From Rhizobium sullae (GTDB lineage Bacteria; Pseudomonadota; Alphaproteobacteria; Rhizobiales; Rhizobiaceae), in contig NZ_CP104143.1 of the NCBI RefSeq assembly GCF_025200715.1, positions 3,878,501-3,942,500 of the forward strand: a DNA stretch of 64,000 bases, given 5' to 3'. Each line of letters begins with the position of its first letter. Within the stretch, counting starts at the first letter, position 1. Position numbers and translations under genes: made by a program. This document shows, piece by piece, positions 18,871 through 27,415 of the stretch. The notes below the pieces were generated by a model that had not been told where the DNA came from, made no database searches, and saw nothing but the letters and a program-made list of their open reading frames with translations.

Positions 18871-19830
18871 ATGTCCGCAAGACCTCCCGTTCTCGTCGAT
18901 CTGAAGTTCAATCCCGAAGGCATCGCCCGCATTCTGAAAACCGCCTTTCCGGATCGCGGCAGCATCAATCTTGCCGATCCTGCGACCAAGAGCCGCGACT
19001 TGAGCGCGATCGACTATGCGTTGCTGTGGAAGCCTGATGCCGATCTTTTCGAACGCGCACCGAACTTGAAGGTCATCTTCTCAGGCGGTGCCGGCGTCGA
19101 TAGTTTCATGAACCTTTCGGGTTTGCCCGACGTGCCGATCGTCCGCTTTGTTGACAGCAGCCTGACGGTGCGCATGAGCGAATGGGTGCTGCTGCAGTGC
19201 CTGATGCACCTGCGCCAGCAGCGCGACCATGATCGGCACCAGCGCGGTCGCGTCTGGAACCAGATGGCACCGCCGGAAGCCGCGGAAATCACCGTTGGTG
19301 TCATGGGGCTTGGCGTGCTGGGGCAGGATGCTCTCCGCAAGCTGAAGGTCGTGGGCTTCAACGTCATCGGCTGGTCGCGCAGCCGCAAACGGCTTGATGG
19401 GATCGAAACCTTCGATGCAAGCGAACTCGATACCTTCCTGTCGAAGACCGATTTCCTCGTCGGACTGCTCCCGCTGACACCGGAAACGACAGGCTTCTAC
19501 AATGCGATGCTGTTTGCAAAGCTCCGTCCGGATGGTCCGCTCGGAAAGCCGGTTTTCATCAATGCCGGCCGCGGCAAGAGCCAGGTGCAGCACGATATTG
19601 TTGCGGCGATTGAAGGCGGTGTGCTCGGCGGTGCTTCCCTTGATGTATTCGAGGTCGAGCCGCTTCCGGCGGACGATCCCCTCTGGGGTTTGGAGAACGT
19701 TTTCATCACCCCGCATGATGCCGCAATCTCGGAAGAGAATGCGCTCTTCCGGTATGTCGAGGCGCAGATCGCCCGCTACGAGCGCGGCGAGCCGCTGGAG
19801 TTCGTGGTGGACCGGAAGGCTGGCTACTGA
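18871..19830 (+). CDS. Glyoxylate/hydroxypyruvate reductase (GhrA-like 2-hydroxyacid dehydrogenase)
   Basis: The 319-residue protein has the D-2-hydroxyacid dehydrogenase layout: N-terminal substrate domain, NAD(P)-binding VGVMGLGVLGQDAL near residue 143, then the catalytic arginine region INAGRGK, the glutamate in VFEVEPLP and the histidine in ITPHDAA. The pattern is nearest GhrA, which reduces glyoxylate and hydroxypyruvate with NADPH. It begins 8 nt after yejF, so it may be transcribed with the importer, though no functional link is evident. Confidence 0.85.
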   Translation: MSARPPVLVDLKFNPEGIARILKTAFPDRGSINLADPATKSRDLSAIDYALLWKPDADLFERAPNLKVIFSGGAGVDSFMNLSGLPDVPIVRFVDSSLTVRMSEWVLLQCLMHLRQQRDHDRHQRGRVWNQMAPPEAAEITVGVMGLGVLGQDALRKLKVVGFNVIGWSRSRKRLDGIETFDASELDTFLSKTDFLVGLLPLTPETTGFYNAMLFAKLRPDGPLGKPVFINAGRGKSQVQHDIVAAIEGGVLGGASLDVFEVEPLPADDPLWGLENVFITPHDAAISEENALFRYVEAQIARYERGEPLEFVVDRKAGY

Positions 19831-19928
19831 GGCCCGGCGGAACCATGACGCAGCATATTCGTTGCTCCTAACGACGGTCCTGGGGCGGGTCGGCATACGA
19901 TCCGCGAGACATCGGAAGGGAGACGAAG

Positions 19929-20297
19929 ATGGCTCATCAGATGGATAAGCGCTGGGAAAACTCCGATAGCAAGCGGCATGCCGAAGAGCAGGTCCCCGCG
20001 GTGAAGGCAAAGCAGGGCCGCACTGGCGCCCGCATCCTGATGGTCCTGGTCGTTGCGCTCATTCTTGCCTTCATCGTTTGGATTCCAGTCGAAATCTGGG
20101 GCAGCCGTCAAGCCGATGAAGTAGCGCCACAGCAGCCCGGTCAGGAACTGCAGTCCCAGCCGCCGGCACCCGCTGCGCCGCCATCCATGCAGAATGGCAG
20201 TGCCGTTCCCACGCAAACGCCCAACACGCAGCCGCCGACACCGAACGCTGAACCCGCGACGCCTGCCACACCTGCGCCGCCTCAGCCTGCGCAATAG
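19929..20297 (+). CDS. Small single-pass membrane protein with proline-rich tail
   Basis: The 122-residue protein has a charged N-terminus, one membrane segment at about 35-56 (ILMVLVVALILAFIVWIPVEIW) and a low-complexity tail rich in Pro, Ala, Gln and Thr. A GGAAGGGAG site at 19915-19923 supports the start, and a terminator follows the stop. No family is recognised. The topology suggests a cytoplasmic N-terminus and an extended periplasmic tail; no role can be assigned. Confidence 0.75.
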   Translation: MAHQMDKRWENSDSKRHAEEQVPAVKAKQGRTGARILMVLVVALILAFIVWIPVEIWGSRQADEVAPQQPGQELQSQPPAPAAPPSMQNGSAVPTQTPNTQPPTPNAEPATPATPAPPQPAQ

Positions 20298-20327
20298 GCT
20301 TGAGTCCCAAGGGGATCATCGAAAGAG

Positions 20328-20360
20328 GCCCTGCCGCCTTGCTGCGGCGGGGTTTTTATT
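20328..20360 (+). terminator. Rho-independent terminator
   Basis: The stem CCCTGCCGCC/GGCGGGG around TTGCTGC is followed by TTTTTATTT. It ends the transcript of the small membrane protein gene and isolates pncB downstream. Confidence 0.82.
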
Positions 20361-20463
20361 TGTACTGGACATTATCAGCTGATTTTTCGATAAGAAGGCG
20401 CACGAGCCGGTCGTCGTGTGCCGGCCTTTTGCGGCACCCGACCGGATTGGGACGGGGTGGAGC

Positions 20464-21768
20464 ATGGCCAAGACAGATATTGCAAGGCGCGTTTACAATC
20501 ACGCCTGGAAGCTTGATCCCATCGTCCGCAGCCTCATCGATACGGACTTCTACAAGCTTCTGATGCTGCAAATGATCTGGAAGCTTTATCCGGATGTCAG
20601 CGCCACTTTCACGCTCATCAACCGCACCAAGCGCGTCCGTCTTGCCGAGGAGATCGATGAGGGGGAACTGCGCGCCCAGCTCGATCATGCCCGCACGCTG
20701 CGGCTCTCCAAGAAGGAAATAATCTGGCTCGCAGGTAACAGCTTCTATGGCCGTGCGCAGATCTTTGAGCCGGAGTTCCTTGCTTGGCTCTCTCATTTCC
20801 AGCTGCCGGAATACGAGTTGTCGAAGAAGGACGGCCAGTATGTGCTCGATTTCCACGGTTCGTGGAAAGAGACGACGATGTGGGAAATTCCGGCGCTGGC
20901 GATTATCAACGAGCTGCGCTCGCGCTCGGCGATGAAGGCGCTCGGTCCCTTCACGCTCGATGTGCTTTATGCACGCGCCAAGGCCAAGATGTGGGCGAAG
21001 GTGGAGCGGCTGCGTGAATTGCCGGGCCTGCGTATCTCCGATTTCGGCACGCGCCGTCGCCACAGCTTCCTGTGGCAACGCTGGTGTGTCGAGGCGTTGA
21101 AGGAGGGCATCGGCCCCGCTTTCACGGGCACAAGCAATGTATTGCTCGCTATGGATTCCGATCTGGAAGCGGTCGGCACGAACGCTCATGAGCTTCCGAT
21201 GGTGGCCGCAGCGCTTGCCGACACCGACGAGGAGCTGCGCAACGCGCCTTACAAGATCCTGCGCGATTGGAACAGGCTCTATGGTGGTAACCTGCTGATC
21301 GTCCTGCCGGATGCGTTCGGCACTGCAGCCTTTTTGCGTGACGCGCCCGAGTGGGTCGCCGACTGGACCGGCTTCCGCCCCGACAGTGCACCGCCGATCG
21401 AGGGCGGCGAGAAGATCATCGATTGGTGGAAGAAAATGGGCCGCGATCCACGCCAGAAACTGCTGATCTTCTCGGATGGTCTCGACGTCGATGCGATCAT
21501 CGACACCTACAAGCATTTCGAGGGCCGCGTGCGCATGAGCTTCGGCTGGGGGACCAACCTGACCAACGATTTCGCAGGCTGCGCGCCGACCGAAATTTCC
21601 GGCCTCAATCCGATCTCAATCGTCTGCAAGGTCAGCGAGGCCAACGGCCGCCCGGCGGTCAAGCTCTCCGACAATCCTCAGAAGGCAACCGGAGACCCGG
21701 CAGAAGTCGAGCGTTACCTCAAATTCTTCGGCGCGGAAGATCGCACCGAGCAGACGGTACTTGTCTGA
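20464..21768 (+). CDS. pncB: Nicotinate phosphoribosyltransferase
   Basis: PncB joins nicotinate to PRPP in NAD salvage. The start [15 protein letters not shown] at 20464 follows a GGGGTGGAG site and gives 434 residues, typical of the family. Landmarks are [20 protein letters not shown] (residues 23-42, substrate site), [12 protein letters not shown] and GTSNVLLA for PRPP binding, and [10 protein letters not shown] near the C-terminus. The gene ends 6 nt from the convergent DUF72 gene with no obvious terminator between them. Confidence 0.96.
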   Translation: MAKTDIARRVYNHAWKLDPIVRSLIDTDFYKLLMLQMIWKLYPDVSATFTLINRTKRVRLAEEIDEGELRAQLDHARTLRLSKKEIIWLAGNSFYGRAQIFEPEFLAWLSHFQLPEYELSKKDGQYVLDFHGSWKETTMWEIPALAIINELRSRSAMKALGPFTLDVLYARAKAKMWAKVERLRELPGLRISDFGTRRRHSFLWQRWCVEALKEGIGPAFTGTSNVLLAMDSDLEAVGTNAHELPMVAAALADTDEELRNAPYKILRDWNRLYGGNLLIVLPDAFGTAAFLRDAPEWVADWTGFRPDSAPPIEGGEKIIDWWKKMGRDPRQKLLIFSDGLDVDAIIDTYKHFEGRVRMSFGWGTNLTNDFAGCAPTEISGLNPISIVCKVSEANGRPAVKLSDNPQKATGDPAEVERYLKFFGAEDRTEQTVLV

Positions 21769-21774
21769 TTGAGG

Positions 21775-22743
21775 TCAGGGGGAGGGCCGGTTCGCTCTCG
21801 CATCCTCCCCACTCCACCGGCTCTTTTTTGGCGGCGTTGATGATGTGGCAGCGTCTTCAAGTAAGAAGGTAACACCAAGCTTCTCGGCAAGCGAACGTGC
21901 ATCCGCAGGCGCCTGCACCTTCGCGTCGTTGTCGAAATAGACAAAAACGTCGCGCCCTTTGGCTGACCCCTTGAGCGGCGGCAGCACGCGATTGGCATCT
22001 TCCGGCTCGTGTCCACGCGCCCATGCCGCGATACGTTTGGCCCAGACATCGAGCGCCGCATCGTCGTATCCGCTGACATAAAGCTCCTCGGATCCGTGAA
22101 GGCGGCAATAGACGAAGTCTGCGGTGACATCCATCAGAAGCGGCCACTGGACCGAGTCGGCGCAGACGAGGCCAACCTGATGTTCGCGCAGCAACTCGAT
22201 GAATTCCCTTGTGCAGAAACTGTCGTGGCGAATTTCAAGAGCGTGACGAAGGGGCTGCTGCACATCACTTTCCAGCCAGTCACGGCCGTTCAACCGGTCA
22301 TCGTGCGACCTTGCAAGCTTCGTCGCTTCATCCGTGTCTTTCGGCAGCATTGCCATAAATCGCGCGAAACGCTCATCGTCGAATTTCATGGTCGGCGGAA
22401 ACTGCCATAGAATGGGGCCGAGCTTTGGCCCCAGTCGCAGAAGCCCGGACGCCATGAAATTCGCAAGCGGCGTCTCGACATCGTGAAGCCGCTTCAAATG
22501 GGTGATGTAGCGTGAACCTTTGACGGCGAATACAAAGCCGTCCGGCGTCATCTCCCGCCAGTGCGCGAACGCGTCAGGCTTCTGCAATCCGTAAAATGTG
22601 CCGTTAATTTCAATCGAGGTAAAATTGCGCGCGGCAAAATGCAGTTCGCACTTCTGCGGCAGGTCCTCAGGATAGAATACCCCGCGCCACGGCGCATAGG
22701 TCCAGCCGGATATGCCGATACGGATCGTGCCTTTCCTTGCCAT
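21775..22743 (-). CDS. DUF72 family protein
   Basis: The 322-residue protein has the DUF72 signature GISGWTYAPWRGVFYP at residues 8-23, the ARNFTSIEINGTFYGLQ block, and a C-terminal VYFDNDAKVQAPADA segment. The family adopts a TIM-barrel-like fold and is widespread, but its reaction is not established. ATG 22743 is chosen over an in-frame TTG nine bases upstream. The gene runs convergent to pncB and co-directional with gstI upstream. Confidence 0.88.
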   Translation of the reverse strand: MARKGTIRIGISGWTYAPWRGVFYPEDLPQKCELHFAARNFTSIEINGTFYGLQKPDAFAHWREMTPDGFVFAVKGSRYITHLKRLHDVETPLANFMASGLLRLGPKLGPILWQFPPTMKFDDERFARFMAMLPKDTDEATKLARSHDDRLNGRDWLESDVQQPLRHALEIRHDSFCTREFIELLREHQVGLVCADSVQWPLLMDVTADFVYCRLHGSEELYVSGYDDAALDVWAKRIAAWARGHEPEDANRVLPPLKGSAKGRDVFVYFDNDAKVQAPADARSLAEKLGVTFLLEDAATSSTPPKKSRWSGEDARANRPSP

Positions 22744-22797
22744 GAAAGACAAACTGACGTCGCGGCCGCTGGTTCCCCCGCCGCGTCGGTCAGATAT

Positions 22798-22989
22798 TCA
22801 GGCTTGCGGTTTCTGCTTTTCTTCAGCTTCGCGGATGGCGTCTTCGTGATACCAGGAATCGAAGGCGGCGTCGCAGACATCGGGATCGATGTCGAGCTGG
22901 TGGCGGGCACTAAAGCGTTCGCCCGGCCTGCGGAATTTTACCGGGAACTGATAGATCTTCGCGGATTCGCGATGAACATTTGCTGGCAT
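22798..22989 (-). CDS. gstI: GstI-like regulator of glutamine synthetase II (DUF2735)
   Basis: The start MPANVHRESAKIYQFP at 22989 follows a GGAAGG site 7 nt upstream and gives exactly 63 residues. The short-protein pattern (HRESAKIYQFP at the N-terminus, FDSWYHEDAIREAE near the end) and the position divergent from glnII match GstI, described in Rhizobium leguminosarum as an inhibitor of glnII translation under nitrogen excess. The frame extends 14 codons upstream but without a ribosome site. The assignment rests on synteny, size and pattern. Confidence 0.85.
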   Translation of the reverse strand: MPANVHRESAKIYQFPVKFRRPGERFSARHQLDIDPDVCDAAFDSWYHEDAIREAEEKQKPQA

Positions 22990-23396
22990 CGAATTGCCTT
23001 CCATTATCTTCGCATACCGGTTGCCCGGCATTTCATAGTAACAGAGTGCCCATCATTTGCGCAAACAGCCTAAAAAAGCGCCAATAAATGTGATATTCAT
23101 AAGCACTTGATAAGACGCGTAAAATACTAGCACTGCCTGCACCTTTTTGAGGCGTTAGGGGTCGACCAAAAAAACGTCCTGTGCGCCGATCGGTTCCATG
23201 CCCCTAAACCCTCGCTTTCGTTGAAAATCGACGATTGCTCCCAGCTGATTCCCGCTACACGTTTCGTCACAGTCCGTGTGCCCTCTCCAAACTGGCACGG
23301 CACGTGCTTGGCATCTGACATCCGGTGGTGATCAAGCACGCGCTTAGCGGTCGCTTTCGGGATTTGCTCACACCCTTACGTTTGAGAGACTGGCCA
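22990..23396. other. gstI-glnII divergent regulatory region
   Basis: These 407 bp have no gene. They hold the glnII sigma-54 promoter (23292-23309), a weak NtrC-like half-matched site near 23182-23198 (TGCGCC-N5-GTTCCA) and another half-site TGCACC at 23138-23143, and the presumed gstI promoter on the minus strand. No clear hairpin terminator was seen. In related rhizobia both genes answer to nitrogen status. Confidence 0.6.
23292..23309 (+). promoter_or_regulatory. Sigma-54 promoter of glnII
   Basis: CTGGCACGGCACGTGCTT carries GG (23294-23295) and GC (23306-23307) separated by exactly 10 nt, with TGGCACG and TGCT flanks matching the -24/-12 consensus almost completely. The start point would be near 23319, leaving a leader of about 78 nt before the glnII ATG. 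RpoN- and NtrC-dependent transcription is established for rhizobial glnII. Confidence 0.88.
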
Positions 23397-24437
23397 ATGA
23401 CAAAGTATAAGCTCGAGTACATCTGGCTCGACGGTTACACACCGACACCGAACCTGCGTGGCAAAACGCAGGTCAAGGAATTTGCTGAATTTCCGACGCT
23501 CGAGCAGCTTCCGCTCTGGGGCTTCGATGGTTCCTCCACGATGCAGGCCGAAGGCCGCAGCTCCGATTGCGTGTTGAAGCCGGTTGCCCTCTATCCGGAT
23601 CCGGCCCGCACGAACGGCGTTCTCGTTATGTGCGAAGTCATGATGCCCGATGGTGTCACGCCGCATCCGTCGAACAGCCGCGCAACCATCCTTGATGATG
23701 AAGACGCCTGGTTCGGCTTCGAGCAGGAATACTTCTTCTACGAAGACGGCCGTCCGCTCGGCTTCCCGGAGCAGGGCTACCCGGCTCCGCAGGGTCCGTA
23801 TTACACCGGCGTCGGCTACAAGAACGTCGGCTCGGTTGCCCGCGAAATCGTGGAAGAGCACCTCGACCTCTGCTTGGCCGCCGGTATCAACCACGAAGGC
23901 ATCAATGCCGAAGTGGCGAAGGGCCAGTGGGAATTCCAGATCTTCGGCAAGGGCTCCAAGCGCGCCGCCGACCAGATCTGGATGGCTCGCTACCTGCTTC
24001 TCCGCCTCTGCGAAAAGTACGGCATCGACATCGAATTCCACTGCAAGCCGCTCGGCGACACGGACTGGAACGGCTCGGGCATGCACTGCAACTTCTCGAC
24101 CAAGTTCATGCGCGAAGTCGGCGGCAAGGCCTATTTCGAAGCACTCATGGCTCAGTTCGACAAGAACCTGCAGGACCACATCGACGTCTATGGCCCGGAC
24201 AACCACCTGCGCCTGACCGGCAAGCACGAAACGGCTCCGTGGAACAAGTTCAGCTATGGCGTTGCCGACCGCGGCGCGTCGATCCGCGTTCCACACTCCT
24301 TCGTCAAGAACGACTACAAGGGCTATCTGGAAGATCGCCGCCCGAACTCGCAGGGCTGCCCTTATCAGATTGCTTCGCAGGTTCTGAAGACGATCTCGGA
24401 AGTTTCGACCTCCGGCTTCGCTTCGGCGGCTGCCTAA
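23397..24437 (+). CDS. glnII: Glutamine synthetase type II
   Basis: GSII is the eukaryote-like, octameric glutamine synthetase that many rhizobia have in addition to GlnA. It makes glutamine from glutamate, ammonia and ATP and is not adenylylated. The start MTKYKLEYIWLDGYTP at 23397 gives 346 residues, the standard size. Motifs include LWGFDGSSTMQAEGRSSDC, FEQEYFFYE, GINAEVAKGQWEFQI and the C-terminal RRPNSQGCPY. The ribosome site is weak, in line with translational control by GstI; a strong terminator follows. Confidence 0.97.
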   Translation: MTKYKLEYIWLDGYTPTPNLRGKTQVKEFAEFPTLEQLPLWGFDGSSTMQAEGRSSDCVLKPVALYPDPARTNGVLVMCEVMMPDGVTPHPSNSRATILDDEDAWFGFEQEYFFYEDGRPLGFPEQGYPAPQGPYYTGVGYKNVGSVAREIVEEHLDLCLAAGINHEGINAEVAKGQWEFQIFGKGSKRAADQIWMARYLLLRLCEKYGIDIEFHCKPLGDTDWNGSGMHCNFSTKFMREVGGKAYFEALMAQFDKNLQDHIDVYGPDNHLRLTGKHETAPWNKFSYGVADRGASIRVPHSFVKNDYKGYLEDRRPNSQGCPYQIASQVLKTISEVSTSGFASAAA

Positions 24438-24460
24438 GCCCCAGGCTTTCCTCCCAAGGG

Positions 24461-24490
24461 CGCCGGTTGCATCGCAACCGGCGTTTTTTT
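24461..24490 (+). terminator. Rho-independent terminator of glnII
   Basis: The 10-bp perfect stem CGCCGGTTGC/GCAACCGGCG (24461-24483) with a 3-nt loop is followed by seven T residues. Confidence 0.92.
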
Positions 24491-24547
24491 GCGAGTCGTC
24501 TCAAGGAAAACATTCCTTCGCGTCACTGGCCGCGCTATAGTTGCGGC

Positions 24548-25792
24548 ATGGCACAACGAGCAGGCAGCGCCGATCTTCCCTTGCATGGCGGCAGAGTTCC
24601 GCGGTGGCTCGGCGAGCGGATGACGAAGCTCGGTGCAGTCATCACCGAAGCCGTCGTGCAACATTACGGCCGGGATGAACTGCTTCGCCGCCTTGCGCAT
24701 CCCTTCTGGTTCCAGTCCTTCGGCGCCGTCATGGGCATGGACTGGCACTCCTCCGGAATAACAACCAGCGTCCTCGGCGCCCTCAAGCGCGGGCTGACGC
24801 CGCTTTCGGGCGAACTCGGCCTGCATGTCTGCGGCGGCCGTGGCGCCCATTCCCGCAAGACACCGGACGAACTCGTTGCGATCGGTGAGCGTGTCGGCTT
24901 CGACGGTGGTTCGCTTGCGACTGCGAGCAGGCTCGTCGCGAAGGTTGATAGCGCCGCCGTCCAGGATGGCTTCGCTCTCTACCTCCATGGCTTCATCGTC
25001 ACCGACGACGGCAAATGGGTTGTCGTGCAGCAAGGCATGAACGGCGACAAGCGGCAGGCGCGGCGTTATCACTGGCTGTCGGAAGGTCTCGAGAGCTTCG
25101 TCAATTCGCCGCACACGGCAATCGAGGGCCGCAGCCAGGGCAATATCATCAATTTGGCCGACAGGCGTGCCGAGCGTTCGCGCACGGGGCAGCTTGATCT
25201 TCTGGCGACGCTCGGGCCGGATCGTATTCTGCGCGAAGCGGCAGCCTTGGCGTTCGATCTCGCGAAACCTGCGCCGCAGCCGGACCAGCCGCTCCTACCC
25301 CATCTCCTCATGCCCGCCCATCACGACGTTCGTGAAAAGGACGTCAACATGAAGCGCCTGCATGGCAATCTTGCAGCCGCCGCCGACCGCGGACCGGAAG
25401 ATTTTGAGCAGCTTCTGCTCGTGCCCGGCGTCGGAGCCCGAACGGTGCAGGCGCTGGCGATGGTCGCCGAAGTGGTTCATGGTGCGCCTTGCCGCTTTTC
25501 CGATCCCGCGCGCTTCTCGCTCGCCCACGGCGGCAAGGATCGGCATCCATTTCCCGTCCCGCTGAAGGTCTATGACGAGACGATCAAGGTGATGAAGTCA
25601 GCCGTGCAGAAGGGCAGGCTCGGCCGTGAGGAGGAACTGCAGGCGCTGAAACGCCTCGACGACCAGTCCCGGCAACTCGAGCGATATGTTACAGGCCCAG
25701 ACCTCAAGGAGGTCGTCGCCGGCGAATTCCGCAACTCACCCGGTTGGGGCGGCAGAAGCGTCTTCGGCTGGAAAGAAGAGAAGTTTAATTAG
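24548..25792 (+). CDS. DUF763 family protein with helix-hairpin-helix
   Basis: The start MAQRAGSADLPLHGGRVP at 24548 gives 414 residues; the same frame is open back into glnII, but those codons are antiphase to GSII. Conserved-looking blocks are DLPLHGGRVPRWL, FGAVMGMDWHSSGITTSV, LHVCGGRGAHSRKTP and a C-terminal helix-hairpin-helix LLVPGVGARTVQALAM near residue 300, followed by AHGGKDRHPFPVP. This pattern belongs to DUF763, common in archaea and scattered in bacteria, with no proven function. The hairpin suggests contact with nucleic acid. It is probably monocistronic. Confidence 0.85.
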   Translation: MAQRAGSADLPLHGGRVPRWLGERMTKLGAVITEAVVQHYGRDELLRRLAHPFWFQSFGAVMGMDWHSSGITTSVLGALKRGLTPLSGELGLHVCGGRGAHSRKTPDELVAIGERVGFDGGSLATASRLVAKVDSAAVQDGFALYLHGFIVTDDGKWVVVQQGMNGDKRQARRYHWLSEGLESFVNSPHTAIEGRSQGNIINLADRRAERSRTGQLDLLATLGPDRILREAAALAFDLAKPAPQPDQPLLPHLLMPAHHDVREKDVNMKRLHGNLAAAADRGPEDFEQLLLVPGVGARTVQALAMVAEVVHGAPCRFSDPARFSLAHGGKDRHPFPVPLKVYDETIKVMKSAVQKGRLGREEELQALKRLDDQSRQLERYVTGPDLKEVVAGEFRNSPGWGGRSVFGWKEEKFN

Positions 25793-25855
25793 CTCATCTT
25801 CAATGCTTTGACGTGCTGTTCAGCACGACAAGAAGTGTCTGATTTTATTGAGAAA

Positions 25856-25945
25856 TGGCGGACAGAGAGGGATTCGAACCCTCGGTACGCTTTCACGTAC
25901 ACACGCGTTCCAGGCGTGCGCCTTAAACCACTCGGCCACCTGTCC
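25856..25945 (-). tRNA. tRNA-Ser (anticodon GGA)
   Basis: On the minus strand the molecule begins GGACAGGTGGCCGAGTGG, has anticodon loop CTGGAAC (GGA, reading UCC), a long variable arm with stem TGTACG/CGTAC-type pairing, the T arm GGGTTCGAATCCC and an acceptor strand ending CTGTCC-G. CCA is encoded (25858-25856). The long variable arm is diagnostic of a class II tRNA. Confidence 0.97.
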
Positions 25946-26167
25946 ATTTGCGTTCGCACCCGGAGAGGAGCAAATCGTCGGAACGGCGCGATATATACCG
26001 ATGAATTTTCGGGGATCAACCTAAATCTAACAGTTTTTTGACTTCTTCCGATAAAACTCCGCCCGCGCTGTCCATTGCGCTTTGATCGTGAGATAATTAT
26101 CTATTGGCCAAGGTGGAGAATGGCGCGGCTGACCGGAAAATCCGGCGGTAGAGCGTCGGAGGGATTG

Positions 26168-26485
26168 ATGCGTTTCTTGTTGCGTGTGGCTAGCCTTGTC
26201 GCGCTCGTTGTGGCCGTGATTGCAGGGACGATCGATTCAATTCAGTCCGTTGCGGCATCGGCTGTCGTGGTGACACCCATGGGCGGTGCCTGGCAGGATT
26301 TGAGCCCTTCGTCGCTTTCGGCACTGCAGTCGTCCGTTTCCTACTATGTGCACCCGCGCTTCTATGCCTTCGTATTCCAATGGCTGATGCTGCAGCCCGC
26401 TTTTGCCGTCTTTCTGGTGATCGCGCTGCTACTTTGGATGATCGGCTACAAAAAGCCGCCGGTGGCTGGCCGATTTACCGCGTAA
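26168..26485 (+). CDS. Small two-helix membrane protein of unknown function
   Basis: ATG 26168 is chosen because GGAGGG lies 4 nt upstream; longer in-frame starts at 26075 and 26120 lack this. The 105-residue product has an N-terminal hydrophobic helix (LLRVASLVALVVAVIAGTI), a periplasmic-like middle (VVVTPMGGAWQDLSPSSLSALQ) and a C-terminal helix (LMLQPAFAVFLVIALLLWMIGY) before a basic tail. Similar short proteins occur in rhizobia but I know no function. It is followed 48 nt later by msrA. Confidence 0.78.
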   Translation: MRFLLRVASLVALVVAVIAGTIDSIQSVAASAVVVTPMGGAWQDLSPSSLSALQSSVSYYVHPRFYAFVFQWLMLQPAFAVFLVIALLLWMIGYKKPPVAGRFTA

Positions 26486-26533
26486 CAAAACGCGCGGCCC
26501 TGACGTATCAGCTTTGAGGCCTGCATCGGGCCT

Positions 26534-27190
26534 ATGCCAGAAAGCTGGAATGCGCATAATCGATATGCTCACCAAGAAGACCACGACACGGCTTTGCCGG
26601 GCCGCGATCAGCCGATCCCGACCGCGTCCGAACATTTCGTCAGCGGTCGTCCGCTGAAGGGACCATATCCGGAAGGCACGGAGACCGTTTATCTCGGCAT
26701 GGGCTGTTTCTGGGTTGCTGAGCGCCTCCTCTGGAATATCTCGGGCGTCTATGTGACCGCGGCCGGCTATTCGGGCGGTTTCATGAAAAACCCGACCTAT
26801 CAGGAAACGACGACAGGACTGACCGGCCACACCGAAGTAGTCAAGCTCGTCTACGATCCGACGGTCGTGTCGCTGGAAAGCCTGCTGAAAACCTTCTTTG
26901 ACGAGCATGATCCGACGCAGGGCATGCGCCAGGGCAACGACGTCGGAACGACCTATCGCTCGGCCGTTTATACGACGGCCCCGGAACAGCTTGCGACGGC
27001 AGAGCGCGTACGCGACACATCCCAGGCGGCTCTCAAATCTACCGGCCGCATGGCGAAGATCACCACGGAGATCGCTCCGGCAGGTGAATTCTACTATGCC
27101 GAGAATTACCACCAGCAGTATCTGGCGAAGAATCCGGATGGTTATTGCGGTCTCCGCGGAACCGGAGTGAGCTGCCCGATTGGCCAGTAA
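26534..27190 (+). CDS. msrA: Peptide-methionine (S)-S-oxide reductase
   Basis: MsrA repairs oxidised methionine. The 218-residue protein has the active-site block [12 protein letters not shown] with the nucleophile at Cys58, then [24 protein letters not shown] and the C-terminal [14 protein letters not shown]-terminal cysteine pair (GYCG and SCPIGQ) can act as resolving thiols. Note valine instead of the usual glycine after GCFW. There is a 50-residue N-terminal extension relative to short MsrAs but no signal peptide. Confidence 0.94.
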   Translation: MPESWNAHNRYAHQEDHDTALPGRDQPIPTASEHFVSGRPLKGPYPEGTETVYLGMGCFWVAERLLWNISGVYVTAAGYSGGFMKNPTYQETTTGLTGHTEVVKLVYDPTVVSLESLLKTFFDEHDPTQGMRQGNDVGTTYRSAVYTTAPEQLATAERVRDTSQAALKSTGRMAKITTEIAPAGEFYYAENYHQQYLAKNPDGYCGLRGTGVSCPIGQ

Positions 27191-27219
27191 AGTCGCATTT
27201 TAGCAGCTCATTTTGCGCA

Positions 27220-27245
27220 AAAATCAGCCCACATGGGCTGATTTT
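27220..27245. terminator. Terminator hairpin after msrA
   Basis: AAAATCAGCCCA and TGGGCTGATTTT form a 12-bp perfect inverted repeat around CA. A run of T in one direction and A in the other makes it potentially bidirectional. It closes msrA and isolates the downstream transporter operon. Confidence 0.8.
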
Positions 27246-27415
27246 CAGCATCTATTCGGATTTTTTACCAGCCGAAAAATTTCTCGTGAATTTTTCGTTG
27301 AGCCATGCAAGGATGCGCCCAGCCAGGCCTCCGGGGGGAGGCCGGTGGTTCCGCAGACATGCCTGCCAAAGGCTTGCGGGAGGACCCAAACAAATAGCAA
27401 CAATAGGGCTGCACT

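Noticed and set aside
20356..21516. A 386-codon open frame opposite pncB
   Set aside because: Composition is Arg/Gly/Asp-rich without domain signature, and the opposite strand encodes a canonical PncB.
23138..23198. Two NtrC-like sites upstream of glnII as firm features
   Set aside because: The better one matches about 9 of 12 key positions and the other only a half-site; this is too weak to list as separate annotated sites.
23927..24547. Upstream extension of the DUF763 frame through glnII
   Set aside because: The extension overlaps GSII out of phase and crosses the glnII terminator; the family start is at 24548.
25856..25945. tRNA-Ser as an integration site for a mobile element
   Set aside because: No integrase, direct repeat of the tRNA 3' end or foreign-looking genes were seen on either side.
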